A program made the translations under genes and the position numbers. The notes beneath the pieces are model-generated. The model was not told where the DNA came from and made no database searches. It saw only the letters and a list, made by a program, of their open reading frames with translations. A DNA stretch of 64,000 nt from Chaunax sp. Z400. Lineage: Eukaryota > Chordata > Actinopteri > Lophiiformes > Chaunacidae. Positions 10,733-24,100 of this stretch are shown one piece after another. Location: NCBI GenBank assembly GCA_037577475.1, contig CM075204.1, positions 2,775,001-2,839,000 on the forward strand, read 5' to 3'. Within the stretch, counting starts at the first letter, position 1. Every line of letters begins with the position of its first letter.

Positions 10733-13700
10733 CAATAGAAATCCAGATGCTAATGTGAGCAGGTGATCAATAGAAATCCTAATGCTAATGTGAGCAGGTG
10801 ACCCACAGAAATCCAGCTGCTGATGTGAGCGAACGATCAATAGAGAGACAAATGCTGATGTGAGCAGGCGATCCATAGAAATCCAGATGCTGATGTGAGC
10901 AGGTGATCCATAGAAGTTGAAATGCTGATCTGAGCAGGTGATCAATAGATATCCAAATGAAGATGTGAGCGAACGATCAATAGATATCCAGATGCTTATG
11001 TGAGCAGGTGATCAATAGAAATCCTAATGCTAATGTGAGCACTTGATCCATAGAAATCCAGATGCTGATGCGAGCAAACGATCAATAGAAATCCAGATGC
11101 TGATACGAGCGAACAATCAATAGAAATACAAATGCTGAGTTGAGCAGAAGATCCATAGAAATAAAAATGCTGATCTGAGCAGGCGATCAATAGAAATAGA
11201 AATGCTGATCTGGAAATGTGATCCATAGAAATCCAAATGCTGGGTCAGCGAACGATCGATAGAAATACAAATGCTGATATGAGCGAACAATCAATAGAAA
11301 TCCAGATGCTGATGTGAGCAGGCGATCCACACAAACAAAAAAAAACGCTGTTGTGATTAGGCAATCGATTGAAATAAAAAACGCTGATCTGAACAGGCGA
11401 TCTATAGAATTCCGGATGCTGATTCGAGCAGGTGATTCACAGAAATCCAAATGCTGATGTGAGCAGGAGATCCATAGAAATCAAATGAGGATGTGAGCGA
11501 ATGATCAATAGATATCCAGATGCTTATGTGAGCAGGTGATCATTAGAAATCCTAATGCTAATGTGAGCAGGTGATCCATAGAAATCCAGATGCTGATGCG
11601 AGCAAACGATCAATAGAAATCCAGATGCTGATGTGAGCAGGCGATCCATAGAAATCCAGATGCTGATGTGAGCAGGTGATCCATAGAACTTGAAATGCTG
11701 ATCTGAGCAGGTGATCAATAGATATCCATATGCTAATGTGAGAAGGCGATCGATAGACATAAGAAACGCTGATCTGAGAAGGTGATCAAAAGAAATACAA
11801 ATGCTGATGTGAGCGAACGATCAATAGAAATACAAATGCTGAGTGAGCGAACGATCGATAGAAAGACAAATGCTGATGTGAGTAAACGATCAATAGATAT
11901 CCAGATGCTGATGTGAGCAGGCGATCCATAGGAAAAAAAAAACGCTGTTGTGATCAGGCAATCGATTGAAATAAAAAAAACGCTGATCTGAGCAGGCGAT
12001 CTATAAAATTCCAGATGCTGATCCGAGCAGGTGATTCATGGAAATCCAGATGCTGATGCGAGCAAACGATCAATAGAAATACAAATGCTGATGCGAGCGA
12101 ACGATCAATAGAAATACAAATGCTGATGTGAGCAGGTGATCAATAGGAATCCAAATAGTGATATGAGCAGGCGGTCCATAGAAATCCAGATGTTGATGTG
12201 AGGGAATGATCAATAGAAATCAAGGCCTGATGTTTCCGATGCAAACAGACAATCTATAGAAATAAAAATTTTGATGTTAGGAGGCGATCCAAAAAAAATG
12301 CAGATGCTGATGTGAGTGAACGATCAATAGAAAAACAAATGCTGATCTGTGCAGGCGATCAATAGAAATCGAGATGCTCAGGTGAGCAAACGATCAATAG
12401 AAATCAAGGCCTGATGTTTCTGATGCAAACAGTCAATCTATAGAAATAAAAATGCTGATGTTAGCAGGTGATCATAAAAAATACAGATGCTGATGTGAGT
12501 GAACGATCAATAGAAAACTAGATGCTGTTGTGAGCAGGTGATCAATAGAAAAACAAATGCTGATGTGAGCAGGTGATCAATAGGAATCCAAAAAGTGATG
12601 TGAGCAGGCGGTCCATAGAAATCCAGATGTTGATGTGAGGGAATGATCAATAGAAATCAAGGCCTGATTTTTTTGATGCAAACAGACAATCTATAGAAAT
12701 AAAAATGCTGATGTGAGCAGGCGATCCAAAGAAATCCAGATGCTGATGTGAGCGAACGATCAATAGAAATAAAATTGCTGATGTGAGCAGGTGATCAATA
12801 GAAATTGAGGCCTGATGTGAGCAAACGATCAATAGAAATCCAAATGCTGACGCGAGCAGGTGATCCATAAAAATACAAATGCTGATGTGAGCGAACGATC
12901 AATAGAAATAAAATTGCTGATGTGAGCAGGTGATCAATAGAAATCCAAATGCTGATGCGAGCGAACGATCAATAGAAATACAAATGCTGATGTGAGCAGG
13001 TGATCAATAGGAATCCAAATAGTGATGTGAGAAGGCGGTCCATAGAAATCCAGATGTTGATGTGAGGGAATGATCAATAGAAATCAAGGCCTGATTTTTC
13101 TGATGCAAACAGACAATCTACAGAAATAAAAATGTTGATGTGAACATGTGATCCATAGAAATCCAGATGCTGATACGAGTGAACAATCAATAGAAATACA
13201 AATGCTGAGTTGAGCAGAAGTTCCATAGAAATAAAAATGCTGATCTGAGCAGGCGATCAATAGAAATCCAAATGCTGATCTGAAAATGCGATCCATAGAA
13301 ATCCAAATGTTGAGTGAGAGAACGATCAATAGATATCCAAATGCTAATGTGAGCAGGAGATCCATAGAAATCCAAATGAAGATGTGAGCGAACGATCAAT
13401 GGATATCCAGATGCTGATGTGAGCAGGCGATCCATATTAAAAAAAAAACGCTGTTTTGATTAGGCAATCGATTGAAATAAAAAACGCTGATCTGAGCAGG
13501 CGATCTATAAAATTCCGGATGCTGATCCGAGCAGGTGATTCATAGAAATCCAAATGCTAATGTGAGCAGGAGATCCATAGAAATCCAAATGAAGATGTGA
13601 GCGAACGTTCAATAGATATCCAGATGCTTATGTGAGCAGGTGATCAATAGAAATCCTAATGCTAATGTGAGCAGATGATCCATAGAAATCCAGCTGCTGA

Positions 13701-16700
13701 TGCGAGCAAACGATCAATAGAAATCTAGATGCTGATGTGAGCAGATGATCCGTAGAAATACAAATGCTGATCTGGACATGTGATCCATAAAAATACAAAT
13801 GCTGACGTGAGTGAGCGATCAATAGAAATCAAAATGCTGATGTGACTGAATGATCAATAGAAATCCAGATGCTAATGTGAGAAGGCGATCCATTAAAATA
13901 CAAATGAGGATGTGAGCGAACGATCAATACATATCCAGATGCTTATGTGAGCAGGTGATCAATAGAAATCCTAATGCTAATGTGAGCAGGTGATCCATAG
14001 AAATCCAGATGCTGATGCGAGCAAACGATCAATAGAAATCTAGATGCTGAGTTGAGCAGATCCATAGAAATAAAAATGCTGATCTGAGCAGGCGATCAAT
14101 AGAAATACAAATGCTGATCTGAAAATGTGATCCATAGAAATCCAAATGCTGATGTGAAAATGTGATCCATAAAAATCCAGATGTTAATGTCAGCAGGTGA
14201 TCCATAGAAATCCAGATACTGATGCGAACAAACGATCAATAGAAATCTAGATGCTGATGTGAGCAGGTGATCCGTAGAAATCCAGATGCTGATGCGAGCA
14301 GATGATCCGTAGAAATACAAATGCTAATGTGAGCAGGTGATCAATAGATCTCCAGATACTGATGCGAGCAAACGATCAATAGAAATCTAGATGCTGATGT
14401 GAGCAGATGATCCGTAGAAATACAAATGCTGATACGAGCAGGCGATCAATAGAAATACAAATGCTGATCTGGACATGTGATCCATAAAAATACAAATGCT
14501 GATGTGAGTGAACGATCAATAGAAATCAAAATGCTGATGTGAGCGAACGATCAATAGAAATCCAGATGCTGATGTGAGCAGGCGATCCATTGAAATCCAG
14601 ATGCTGATGTCAGCAGGTGATCCATAGAACTTGAAATGCTGATCTGAGCAGGTGATCAATAGCTATCCAGATGCTAATGTGAGAAGGCGATCGATAGAAA
14701 TAAGAAACGCTGATCTGAGAAGGTGATCCATAGAAATACAAATGCTAATGTGAACAGGAGATCCATAGAAATCCAAATGATGATGTGAGCGAACGATCAA
14801 TACATATCCAGATGCTTATGTGAGCAGGTGATCAATAGAAATCCTAATGCTAAAGTGAGCAGGTGATCCATAGAAATCCAGATGCTGATGCGAGTAAACG
14901 ATCAATAGAAATCTAGATGCTGAGGTGAGCAGAAGATCCATTGAAATACAAATGTTGATGTGAACATGTGATCCATAAAAATCCAGATGTTAATGTGAGC
15001 AGGTGATCCATAGAAATCCAGATGCTGATACGAGCGAACAATCAATAGAAATACAAATTCTGAGTTGAGCAGAAGATCCATAGAAATAAAAATGCTGATC
15101 TGAGCAGGCGATCAATAGAAATACAAATGCTGATCTGAAAATGTGATCCATAGAAATCCAAATGCTGAGTGAGCGAACGATCAATAGATATCCAAATGCT
15201 AATGTGAGCAGGAGATCCATAGAAATCCAAATGAAGATGTGAGCGAACGATCAATAGATATCCAAATGCTAACGTGAGCAGGAGATCCATAGAAATCCAA
15301 ATGAAGATGTGAGCGAACGATCAATAGATATCCAGATGCTGATGTGAGCAGCCGATCCATACAAAAAAAAAACGCTGTTGTGATTAGGCAATCGATTGAA
15401 ATAAAAGACGCTGATCTCAGCAGGCGATCTATAAAATTCCAGATGCTGATCCGAGCAGGTGATCAATAGATATCCAGATGCTAATGTGAGCAGGTGATCA
15501 ATAGATATCCAGATGCTAATGTGAGAAGGCGATCGATAGAAATAAGAAACGCTGATCTGAGAAGGTGATCCATAGAAAAACAAATGCTGATGAGAGCAGG
15601 TGATCAATAGGAATCCAAATAGTGATGTGAGCAGGCGGTCCATAGAAATCCAGATGTTGATGTGAGGGAATGATCAATAGAAATCAAGGCCTGATGTTTC
15701 TGATGCAAACAGTCAATCTATAGAAATAAAAATGCTGATGTTAGCAGGCGATCCATAAAAAATACAGATGCTGATGTGAGTGAACGATCAATAGAAAAAC
15801 AAATGCTGATCTGTGCAGGCGATCAATAGAAATTCAGATGCTGATGTGATTAGGTGATCAACAAAAATTCAAACGCTGATCTGAGCAGGCGATTAATAGA
15901 AATACAAATGTTGATCTGAGCAGGCAATCCATAGAAATCAAGATGCTCAGGTGAGCGAAGGATCAATAGAAATCAAGGCCTGATGTTTCTGATGCAAACA
16001 GTCAATCTATAGAAATAAAAATGCTGATGTTAGCAGGTGATCCATAAAAAATACAGATGCTGATGTGAGTGAACGGTCAATAGAAAAGTAGATGCTGTTG
16101 TGAGCAGGTGATCAATAGGAATCCAAATACAGATGTGAGCAGGTGGTCCATAGAAATCCAGATGTTGATGTGGGCGAATGATCAATAGAAATCAAGGCCT
16201 GATGTTTCTGATGCAAACAGTCAATCTATAGAAATAAAAATGCTGATGTTAGCAGGCGATCCATAAAAAATACAGATGCTGATGTGAGTGAACGATCAAT
16301 AGAAATACAAAGGATGATGCGAACGAACGATCAATAGAAATACAAATGCTGATGATAGCGAACGATCGATAGAAATACAAATTCTGATGCGAGCGAACGA
16401 TCAATAGAAATACAAATGCTGATGCGAGCGAACGATCAATAGAAATACAAATGCTGATGCGAGCGAACGATCAATAGAAATACAAATGCTGATGTGAGCA
16501 GGTGATCAATAGGAATCCAAATAGTGATGTGAGCAGGCGGTCCATAGAAATCCAGATGTTGATGTGAGGGAATGATCAATAGAAATCAAGGCCTGATGTT
16601 TCCGATGCAAAAAGACAATCTATAGAAATAAAAATGCTGATGTTAGCAGGCGATCCAAAAAAAATGCAGATGCTGATGTGAGTGAACGATCAATAGAAAA

Positions 16701-19700
16701 ACAAATGCTGATCTGTGCAGGCGATCAATAGAAATCCAGATGCTCAGGTGAGCAAACGATCAATAGAAATCAAGGCCTGATGTTTCTGATGCAAACAGTC
16801 AATCTATAGAAATAAAAATGCTGATGTTAGCAGGTGATCATAAAAAATACAGATGCTGATGTGAGTGAACGATCAATAGAAAAACAAATGCTGATCTGTG
16901 CAGGCGATCAATAGAAATTCAGATGCTGATGTGAGCAGGCGATCGATAGAAATCCAGATGCTAATGTGAGCAGGTGACCCACAGAAATACAGCTGCTGAT
17001 GTGAGCGAACGATCAATAGAAAGACAAATGCTGATATGAGCATGCGATCCATAAAAATACAAATGCTGATGTGAATGAACGATCAATAGAAATCTAGATG
17101 CTGATGTGAGCGAACGATCAATAGATATCCAGATGCTGATGTGAGCAGGCGATCCATATTAAAAAAAGAAACGCTGTTGTGATTAGGCAATCGATTGAAA
17201 TAAAAAACGCTGATCTGAGTAGGCGATCTATAAAATTCCGGATGCTGATCCGAGCAGGTGATTCACAGAAATCCAAATGAAGATGTGAGGGAACGATCCA
17301 TAGATATCCAGATGCTTATGTGAGCAGTTGATCAATAGAAATCCTAATGCTGATGTGAGCAGGTGATCCATAGAAATCCAGATGCTGATGCGAGCAAACG
17401 ATCAATAGAAATCTAGATGCTGATGTGAGCAGATGATCCGCAGAAATACAAATGCTGATACGAGCAGGCGATCAATAGAAATAGAAATGCTGATCTGGAC
17501 ATGTGATCCATAAAAATACAAATGCTGATGTGAATGAACGATCAATAGAAATCAAAATGCTGATGTGAGTGAATGATCAATAGAAATCCAGATGCTAATG
17601 TGAGCAGGTGACCCACAGAAATCCAGCTGCTGATGTGAGCGAACGATCAATAGAAATCCAGATGCTGATGTGAGCAGGCGATCCATAGAACTTGAAATGC
17701 TGATCCGAGCAGGTGATCAATAGATATCCAGATGCTAATGTGAGAAGGCGATCGATAGAAATAAGAAACGCTGATCTGAGAAGGTGATCCATAGAAATCC
17801 AGATGCTGATGCGAGCGAACGATCAATAGAAATACAAATGCTGATGCGAGCGAACGATCAATAGAAATACAAATGCTGATGTGAGCAGGTGATCAATAGG
17901 AATCCAAATAGTGATGTGAGCAGGCGGTCCATAGAAATCCAGATGTTGATGTGAGGGAATGATCAATAGAAATCAAGGCCTGATGTTTCCGATGCAAACA
18001 GACAATCTATAGAAATAAAAATGCTGATGTTAGCAGGTGATCATAAAAAATGCAGATGCTGATGTGAGTGAACGATCAATAGAAAAACAAATGCTGATAA
18101 GTGCAGGCGATCAATAGAAATCCAGATGCTCAGGTGAGCAAACGATCAATAGCAATCAAGCCCTGATGTTTCTGATGCAAACAGTCAATCTATAGAAATA
18201 AAAATGCTGATGTTAGCAGGTGATCATAAAAAATACAGATGCTGATGTGAGTGAACGATCAATTGAAAACTAGATGCTGTTGTGAGCAGGTGATCAATAG
18301 GAATCCAGATGCTGATGTGGGCGAATGATCAATAGAAATCAAGGCCTGATGTTTCTGATGCAAACAGTCAATCTATAGAAATAAAAATGCTGATGTTAGC
18401 AGGCGATCCATAAAAAATACAGATGCTGATGTGAGTAAACGAACAATAGAAATACAAAGGATGATGCGAACGAACGATCAATAGAAATACAAATTCTGAT
18501 GCGAGCGAACAATCAATAGAAATACAAATGCTGATGCGAGCGAACGATCAATAGAAATACAAATGCTGATGCGAGCGAACGATCAATAGAAATACAAATG
18601 CTGATGTGAGCAGGTGATCAATAGGAATCCAAATAGTGATGTGAGCAGGCGGTACATAGAAATCCAGATGTTGATGTGAGGGAATGATCAATAGAAATCA
18701 AGGCCTGATGTTTCCGATGCAAACAGACAATCTATAAAAATAAAAATGCTGATGTTAGCAGGCGATCCAAAAAAAATGCAGATGCTGATGTGATTGAACG
18801 ATCAATAGAAAAACAAATGCTGATCTGTGCAGGCGATCAATAGAAATCCAGATGCTCAGGTGAGCAAACGATCAATAGAAATCAAGGCCTGATGTTTCTG
18901 ATGCAAACAGTTAACCTATAGAAATAAAAATGCTGATGTTAGCAGGTGATCATAAAAAATACAGATGCTGATGTGAGTGAACGATCAATAGAAAACTAGA
19001 TGCTGTTGTGAGCAGGTGATCAATAGAAAAACAAATGCTGATGTGAGCAAGTGATCAATAGGAATCCAAATAGTGATGTGAGCAGGCGATCCATATAAAT
19101 CCAGATGCTGATGTGAGCGAACGATCAATAGAAATAAAATTGCTGATGTGAGCAGGTGATCAATAGAAATCGAGGCCTGATGTGAGCAAACGATCAATAG
19201 AAATAAATTTGCTGATGTGAGCAGGTGATCAATAGAAATCCAAATGCTGATGCGAGCGAACGATCAATAGAAATACAAATGCTTATGTGAGCAGGTGATC
19301 AATAGGAATCCAAATAGTGATGTGAGCAGGCGGTCCATAGAAATCCAGATGTTGATGTGAGGGAATGATCAATAGAAATCAAGGCCTGATTTTTCTGATG
19401 CAAACAGACAATCTATAGAAATAAAAATGCTGATGTGAGCAGGCAATCCAAAGAAATCCAGATGCTGATGTGAGCGAACGATCAATAGAAATAAAATTGC
19501 TGATGTGAGCAGGTGATCAATAGAAATCGAGGCCTGATGTGACCAAACGATCAATAGAAATCCAAATGCTGATGCGAGCAGGTGATCCATAAAAATACAA
19601 ATGCTGATGTGAGCGAACGATCAATAGAAATAAAATTGCTGATGTGAGCAGGTGATCAATAGAAATCCAAATGCTGATGCGAGCGAACGATCAATAGAAA

Positions 19701-19990
19701 TACAAATGCTGATGTGAGCAGGTGATCAATAGGAATCCAAATAGTGATGTGAGCAGGCGGTCCATAGAAATCCAGATGTTGATGTGAGGGAATGATCAAT
19801 AGAAATCAAGGCCTGATTTTTCTGATGTAAACAGACAATCTATAGAAATAAAAATGCTGATGTTGGCAGGCGATCCAAAAAAAATACAGATGCTGATGTG
19901 AGTGAACGATCAATAGAAAAACAAATGCTGATCTGTGCAGGCGATCAATAGACATTTAGATGCTGATGTGATTAGGTGATCAACAAAAAA
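10733..19990. repeat. 35-bp satellite array, block 2
   Basis: Continuation of the 35-bp satellite after the LINE. Positions 11,561 to about 13,430 repeat positions 1 to about 1,870 almost base for base. The A-tract/CAATCGATTG landmark occurs at 11362, 11959, 13465, 15389 and 17188. From about 15.6 kb a subfamily containing AAGGCCTGATGTTTCTGATGC becomes frequent. No gene or RNA is seen in this stretch. Confidence 0.95.
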
Positions 19991-20861
19991 TGTAGCGAGC
20001 CATCACTCCATAGTTTAAGTCTGTTGTGATGTGTCTCTTTGCCTGGGACAGAAAAAAAACTTCTGCTTTGGGAACGAATCTGCTGATTTGTTCATATACG
20101 TACTGACAGTTGAGTTTTATATGCCTTCTAAATCAAAGTACAATGTGTGAAAGGGTGCGTATGACGTCACGCCACGTCATGAACACGCCAAGGAGCAACT
20201 GCAGCATAGCAACCGTTGCTAGGTACAGAATGCTTACTTAGTTTCCATCCCTTGTGTTTTTGTGCCGCTGAGACTTCAATCTCCCTCACCTTGAGTCTAT
20301 CGGCAGCCCCGATAGTTCATTTATCGCTGTTAAGCTAGGCTAACGCTAACATCACATAACTTCCGGCTATCTATTCACAGTGCTTTTATTGTTAAAACAC
20401 ACTTCCGGTATGTTCGTTCACGGAGTTTCGAAGCTCAATTAACAGCGACAGCAACAATTATCCTTTACCTTTAAACAACCGAAACTATTAAAATACATAA
20501 CAAATAGCAAACACAACAGTAAATTAGACACTTATATTGCATTCACGCTCAGTCCACTTGCAACAACCGTGTTTAACTAATATTTTAACTCAAATACGTG
20601 ACGAGCTGCTGAACACATCTGAAAGAGTTCAACACTGCACTGTATGTTAACAGACTCAGTGCACAGATGGGACGGCGCAACCAATAGGAATACAGCACTG
20701 AATGGGTCATTAAACAGCTAATAAAATAGAAAAGCGCTATTTAACAACAAGATTATCTTTGAGGCCTTTTCTACACTATAACTGTGGCTGAAGTTAAATT
20801 ATTTTCAGCAATCTGAGGAGAAATTTTGACTATTGACACAGTGTCTTTGCTCAATTTTTTT
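19991..20861 (+). repeat. ~870-bp satellite-embedded module, copy 1
   Basis: Non-repetitive-looking sequence that starts at TGTAGCGAGCC and ends in a T-run before the satellite resumes at GAAATACAAATGCTGATG. Four more copies lie downstream. It contains a perfect CRE (TGACGTCA), a palindrome TAGCAACCGTTGCTA, two ACTTCCGG ETS-like sites and CCAAT. No ORF of note is present and I see no terminal inverted repeats. It could be a captured promoter fragment, a solo LTR (it begins with TG but I see no matching CA end), or a non-autonomous element. Strand is given as written. Confidence 0.8.
20162..20221. promoter_or_regulatory. CRE and everted palindrome in module copy 1
   Basis: TGACGTCA at 20162-20169, a half-site CACGTCA at 20173-20179, and TAGCAACCGTTGCTA at 20207-20221 (7-bp arms around one base). 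Further on are ACTTCCGG at 20359 and 20401 and CCAAT at 20681. Such clustering resembles a vertebrate promoter. That it acts as one is only inferred. Confidence 0.4.
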
Positions 20862-21156
20862 GAAATACAAATGCTGATGAGAAAAGGCAATCCAAACAAA
20901 TCCAAATGCTGATCGGAGGATGCAATCCACAGAAATCCAGATGCTAATGTGAGCAGGTGATCCATAGAAATACAAATGCTGATCTGAGCAGGCGATCAAT
21001 AGAAATACAAATGCTGATCTGAAAATGTGATCCATAGAAATACAAATGCTGATGTAAGCGAACGATCAATAGAAATACAAATGCTGATCTGACAATGTGA
21101 TCCATAGAAATACAAATGCTGATCTGAGCAGGCGATTAATAGAAATACAAATGCTG
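20862..21156. repeat. 35-bp satellite linker between module 1 and heptamer array 1
   Basis: About eight 35-bp units, starting with the diverged forms GAGAAAAGGCAATCC and CGGAGGATGCAATCC. The same order of forms recurs after the other modules. It ends at ATGCTG, where the heptamer array takes over through the shared bases ATGT. Confidence 0.9.
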
Positions 21157-24100
21157 ATGTATGTATGTGTTAATTCTAATGTTGTATGTGTTATGTTTTA
21201 TGTTGTATGTGTTATGTCTTATGTGTTATGTTTTATGTATTGTGTTATGTTGTATGTGTTATGTCTTATGTGTTATGTTTTATGTGTTATGTCTTATGTT
21301 GTATGTGTTATGTCTTATGTTGTATGTGTTATGTCTTATGTTGTGTGTGTTATGTTTTAAGTGTTATGTTTAATGTGTTATGTCTTATGTTTTATGTTAT
21401 GTTGTATGTGCAATGTGTTATGTCTTATGTTTTTTCTTTTGTTTTATGTGTTATGTGTTATGTTGTATGTGTTATGTTTTATGTGTTATGTGTTATGTTA
21501 TATGTGTTATGTCTTGTGTTTTATGTTGTATGTGTTATGTTGTATGTGCAATGTCTTATGTCTTATGTTTTTTCTTTTATGTTTTATGTGTTATGTCTCA
21601 TGTTTTATGTGTTATGTTGTATTTGCAATGTCTTATGTCTTATGTTTTTTGTTTTATGTTTTATGTGTTATGTGTATATGTGTTATGTCTTGTCTGTTAT
21701 GTTGTATGTGTTATGTCTTATGTTGCATGTGTTATGTGTTTAGTTGTATGTGTTATGTCTTATGTGTTAATTGTTATGTGTTATGACTTGTGTGTTATGT
21801 GTTATGTCTTATGTTGTATGTGTTAATTCTTATGTTGTATGTGTTATGTTTTATGTTGTATGTCTTATGTGTTAATTCTTATGTTGTATGTTATGTTTTA
21901 TGTTTTATGTTTGTGTTATATCTTATGTGTTATGTGTTATGTTGTATGTGTTCTGTCTTATGTTGTATGTGTTATGTTGCATTTGTTGTTTGTTATGTTG
22001 TATATGTTATTCCTTATGTGTTATGTTATATGTGTTATGTCTTATGTTGTATGTGTTATGTCTTATGTTGTATGTGTTATGTTTTATGTGTTATGTCCTA
22101 TGTTTTATGTGTTATGTTGTATGTGCAATGTCTTATGTCTTATGTTTTTTGTGTTGAGTTTTATGTGTTATGTGTTATGTTGTATGTGTTATATCTTGTA
22201 TGTTATGTTTTATGTGTTATGTCTTATGTTGTGTGTTCTGTCTTATGTCTTATGTCTTATGTGTTATGTTGTATGTGTTATGTCTTATGTCTTATGTTTT
22301 ATGTGTTATTTGTTATGTTGTTTGTGTTATGTCTTATGTGTTATGTTATATGTGTTATGTCTTATGTTGTATGTGTTATGTCTTATGTGTTATGTGTTAT
22401 GTCGTATGTGTTAATTCTTATGTTGTATGTGTTATGTTTGTTTTATATTTATGTGTCATATCTTATGTGTTATGTCTTATGTGTAATGTTATATGTGTTA
22501 TGTCTTATGTTGTTTGTGTTATGTGTTATGTTTTATGTGTTATGTGTTATGTGTTATGTGTTATGTTTTATGTGTTATGTCGTATTTGTAATGTCGTATG
22601 TGTTATGTGTTATGTTTTTTGTTTTATATTTATGTGTTATGTCTTATGTGTTATGTTTTATGTGTTATGTGTTATGTTGTATGTGTTATGTCTTATGTTG
22701 TATGTGTTAAGTTTTATGTTGTGTGTGATGTCTTATGTGTTATGTTTTATGTGTTATGTCTTATGTTGTATGTGTTATGTCTTATGTTGTATGTGTGATG
22801 TCTTATGTGTTATGTTTTATGTGATATGTCTTATGTTGTCTGTGTTGTGTTTTATGTGTTATGTGTTATGTTGTATGTGTTAATTCTTATGTTGTATGTG
22901 TTATGTTTTATGTTGTATGTGTTATGTCTTATGTGTTATGTTTTATGTATTGTGTTATGTTGTATGTGTTAGGTCTTATGTGTTATGTTTTATGTTATGT
23001 TGTATGTGTTATGTCTTATGTTGTATGTGTTATGTCTTATGTTGTGTGTGTTATGTTTTAAGTGTTATGTTTTATGTGCAATGTGTTATGTCTTATGTTT
23101 TTTCTTTTATGTTTTATGTCTTATGTCTTATGTTTTATGTGTTATGTTGTATGTGCAATGTCTTATGTCTAATGTTTTTTGTTTTATGTTTTATGTGTTA
23201 TGTGTATATGTGTTATGTCTCGTGTGTTATGTTGTATGTGTTATGTCTTATGTGTTATGTCTTATGTTGTATGTGTTATGTGTTTAGTTGTATGTGTTTT
23301 GTCTTATGTTGTATGTGTTATGTGTTTAGTTGTATGTGTTATGTTTTATGTTGTATGTGTTATGTCTTATGTGTTATGTTTTATGTATTGTGTTATGTTG
23401 TATGTGTTATGTCTTATGTGTTATGTTTTATGTGTTATGTCTTATGTTGTATGTGCAATGTCTTATGTCTTATGTTTTTTCTTTTATGTTTTATGTGTTA
23501 TGTCTCATGTTTTATGTGTTATGTTGTATTTGCAATGTTTTATGTCTTATGTTTTCTGTTTTATGTTTTATGTGTTATGTGTATATGTGTTATGTCTTGT
23601 CTGTTATGTTGTATGTGTTATGTCTTATGTTGCATGTGTTATGTGTTTAGTTGTATGTGTTATGTCTTATGTGTTAATTGTTATGTGTTATGACTTTTGT
23701 GTTATGTGTTATGTCTTATGTTGTATGTGTTAATTCTTATGTTGTATGTGTTATGTTTTATGTTGTATGTCTTATGTGTTAATTCTTATGTTGTATGTTA
23801 TGTTTTATGTTTTATGTTTGTGTTATATCTTATGTGTTATGTGTTATGTTGTATGTGTTCTGTCTTATGTTGTATGTGTTATGTTGCATTTGTTGTTTGT
23901 TATGTTGTATATGTTATTCCTTATGTGTTATGTTATATGTGTTATGTCTTATGTTGTATGTGTTATGTCTTATGTTGTATGTGTTATGTTTTATGTGTTA
24001 TGTCCTATGTTTTATGTGTTATGTTGTATGTGCAATGTCTTATGTCTTATGTTTTTTTGTGTTGAGTTTTATGTGTTATGTGTTATGTTGTATGTGTTAT

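Noticed and set aside
20162..20221. RFX X-box reading of TAGCAACCGTTGCTA
   Set aside because: The half-sites face outward, unlike the inward arrangement of a real X-box. I report it only as a palindrome.
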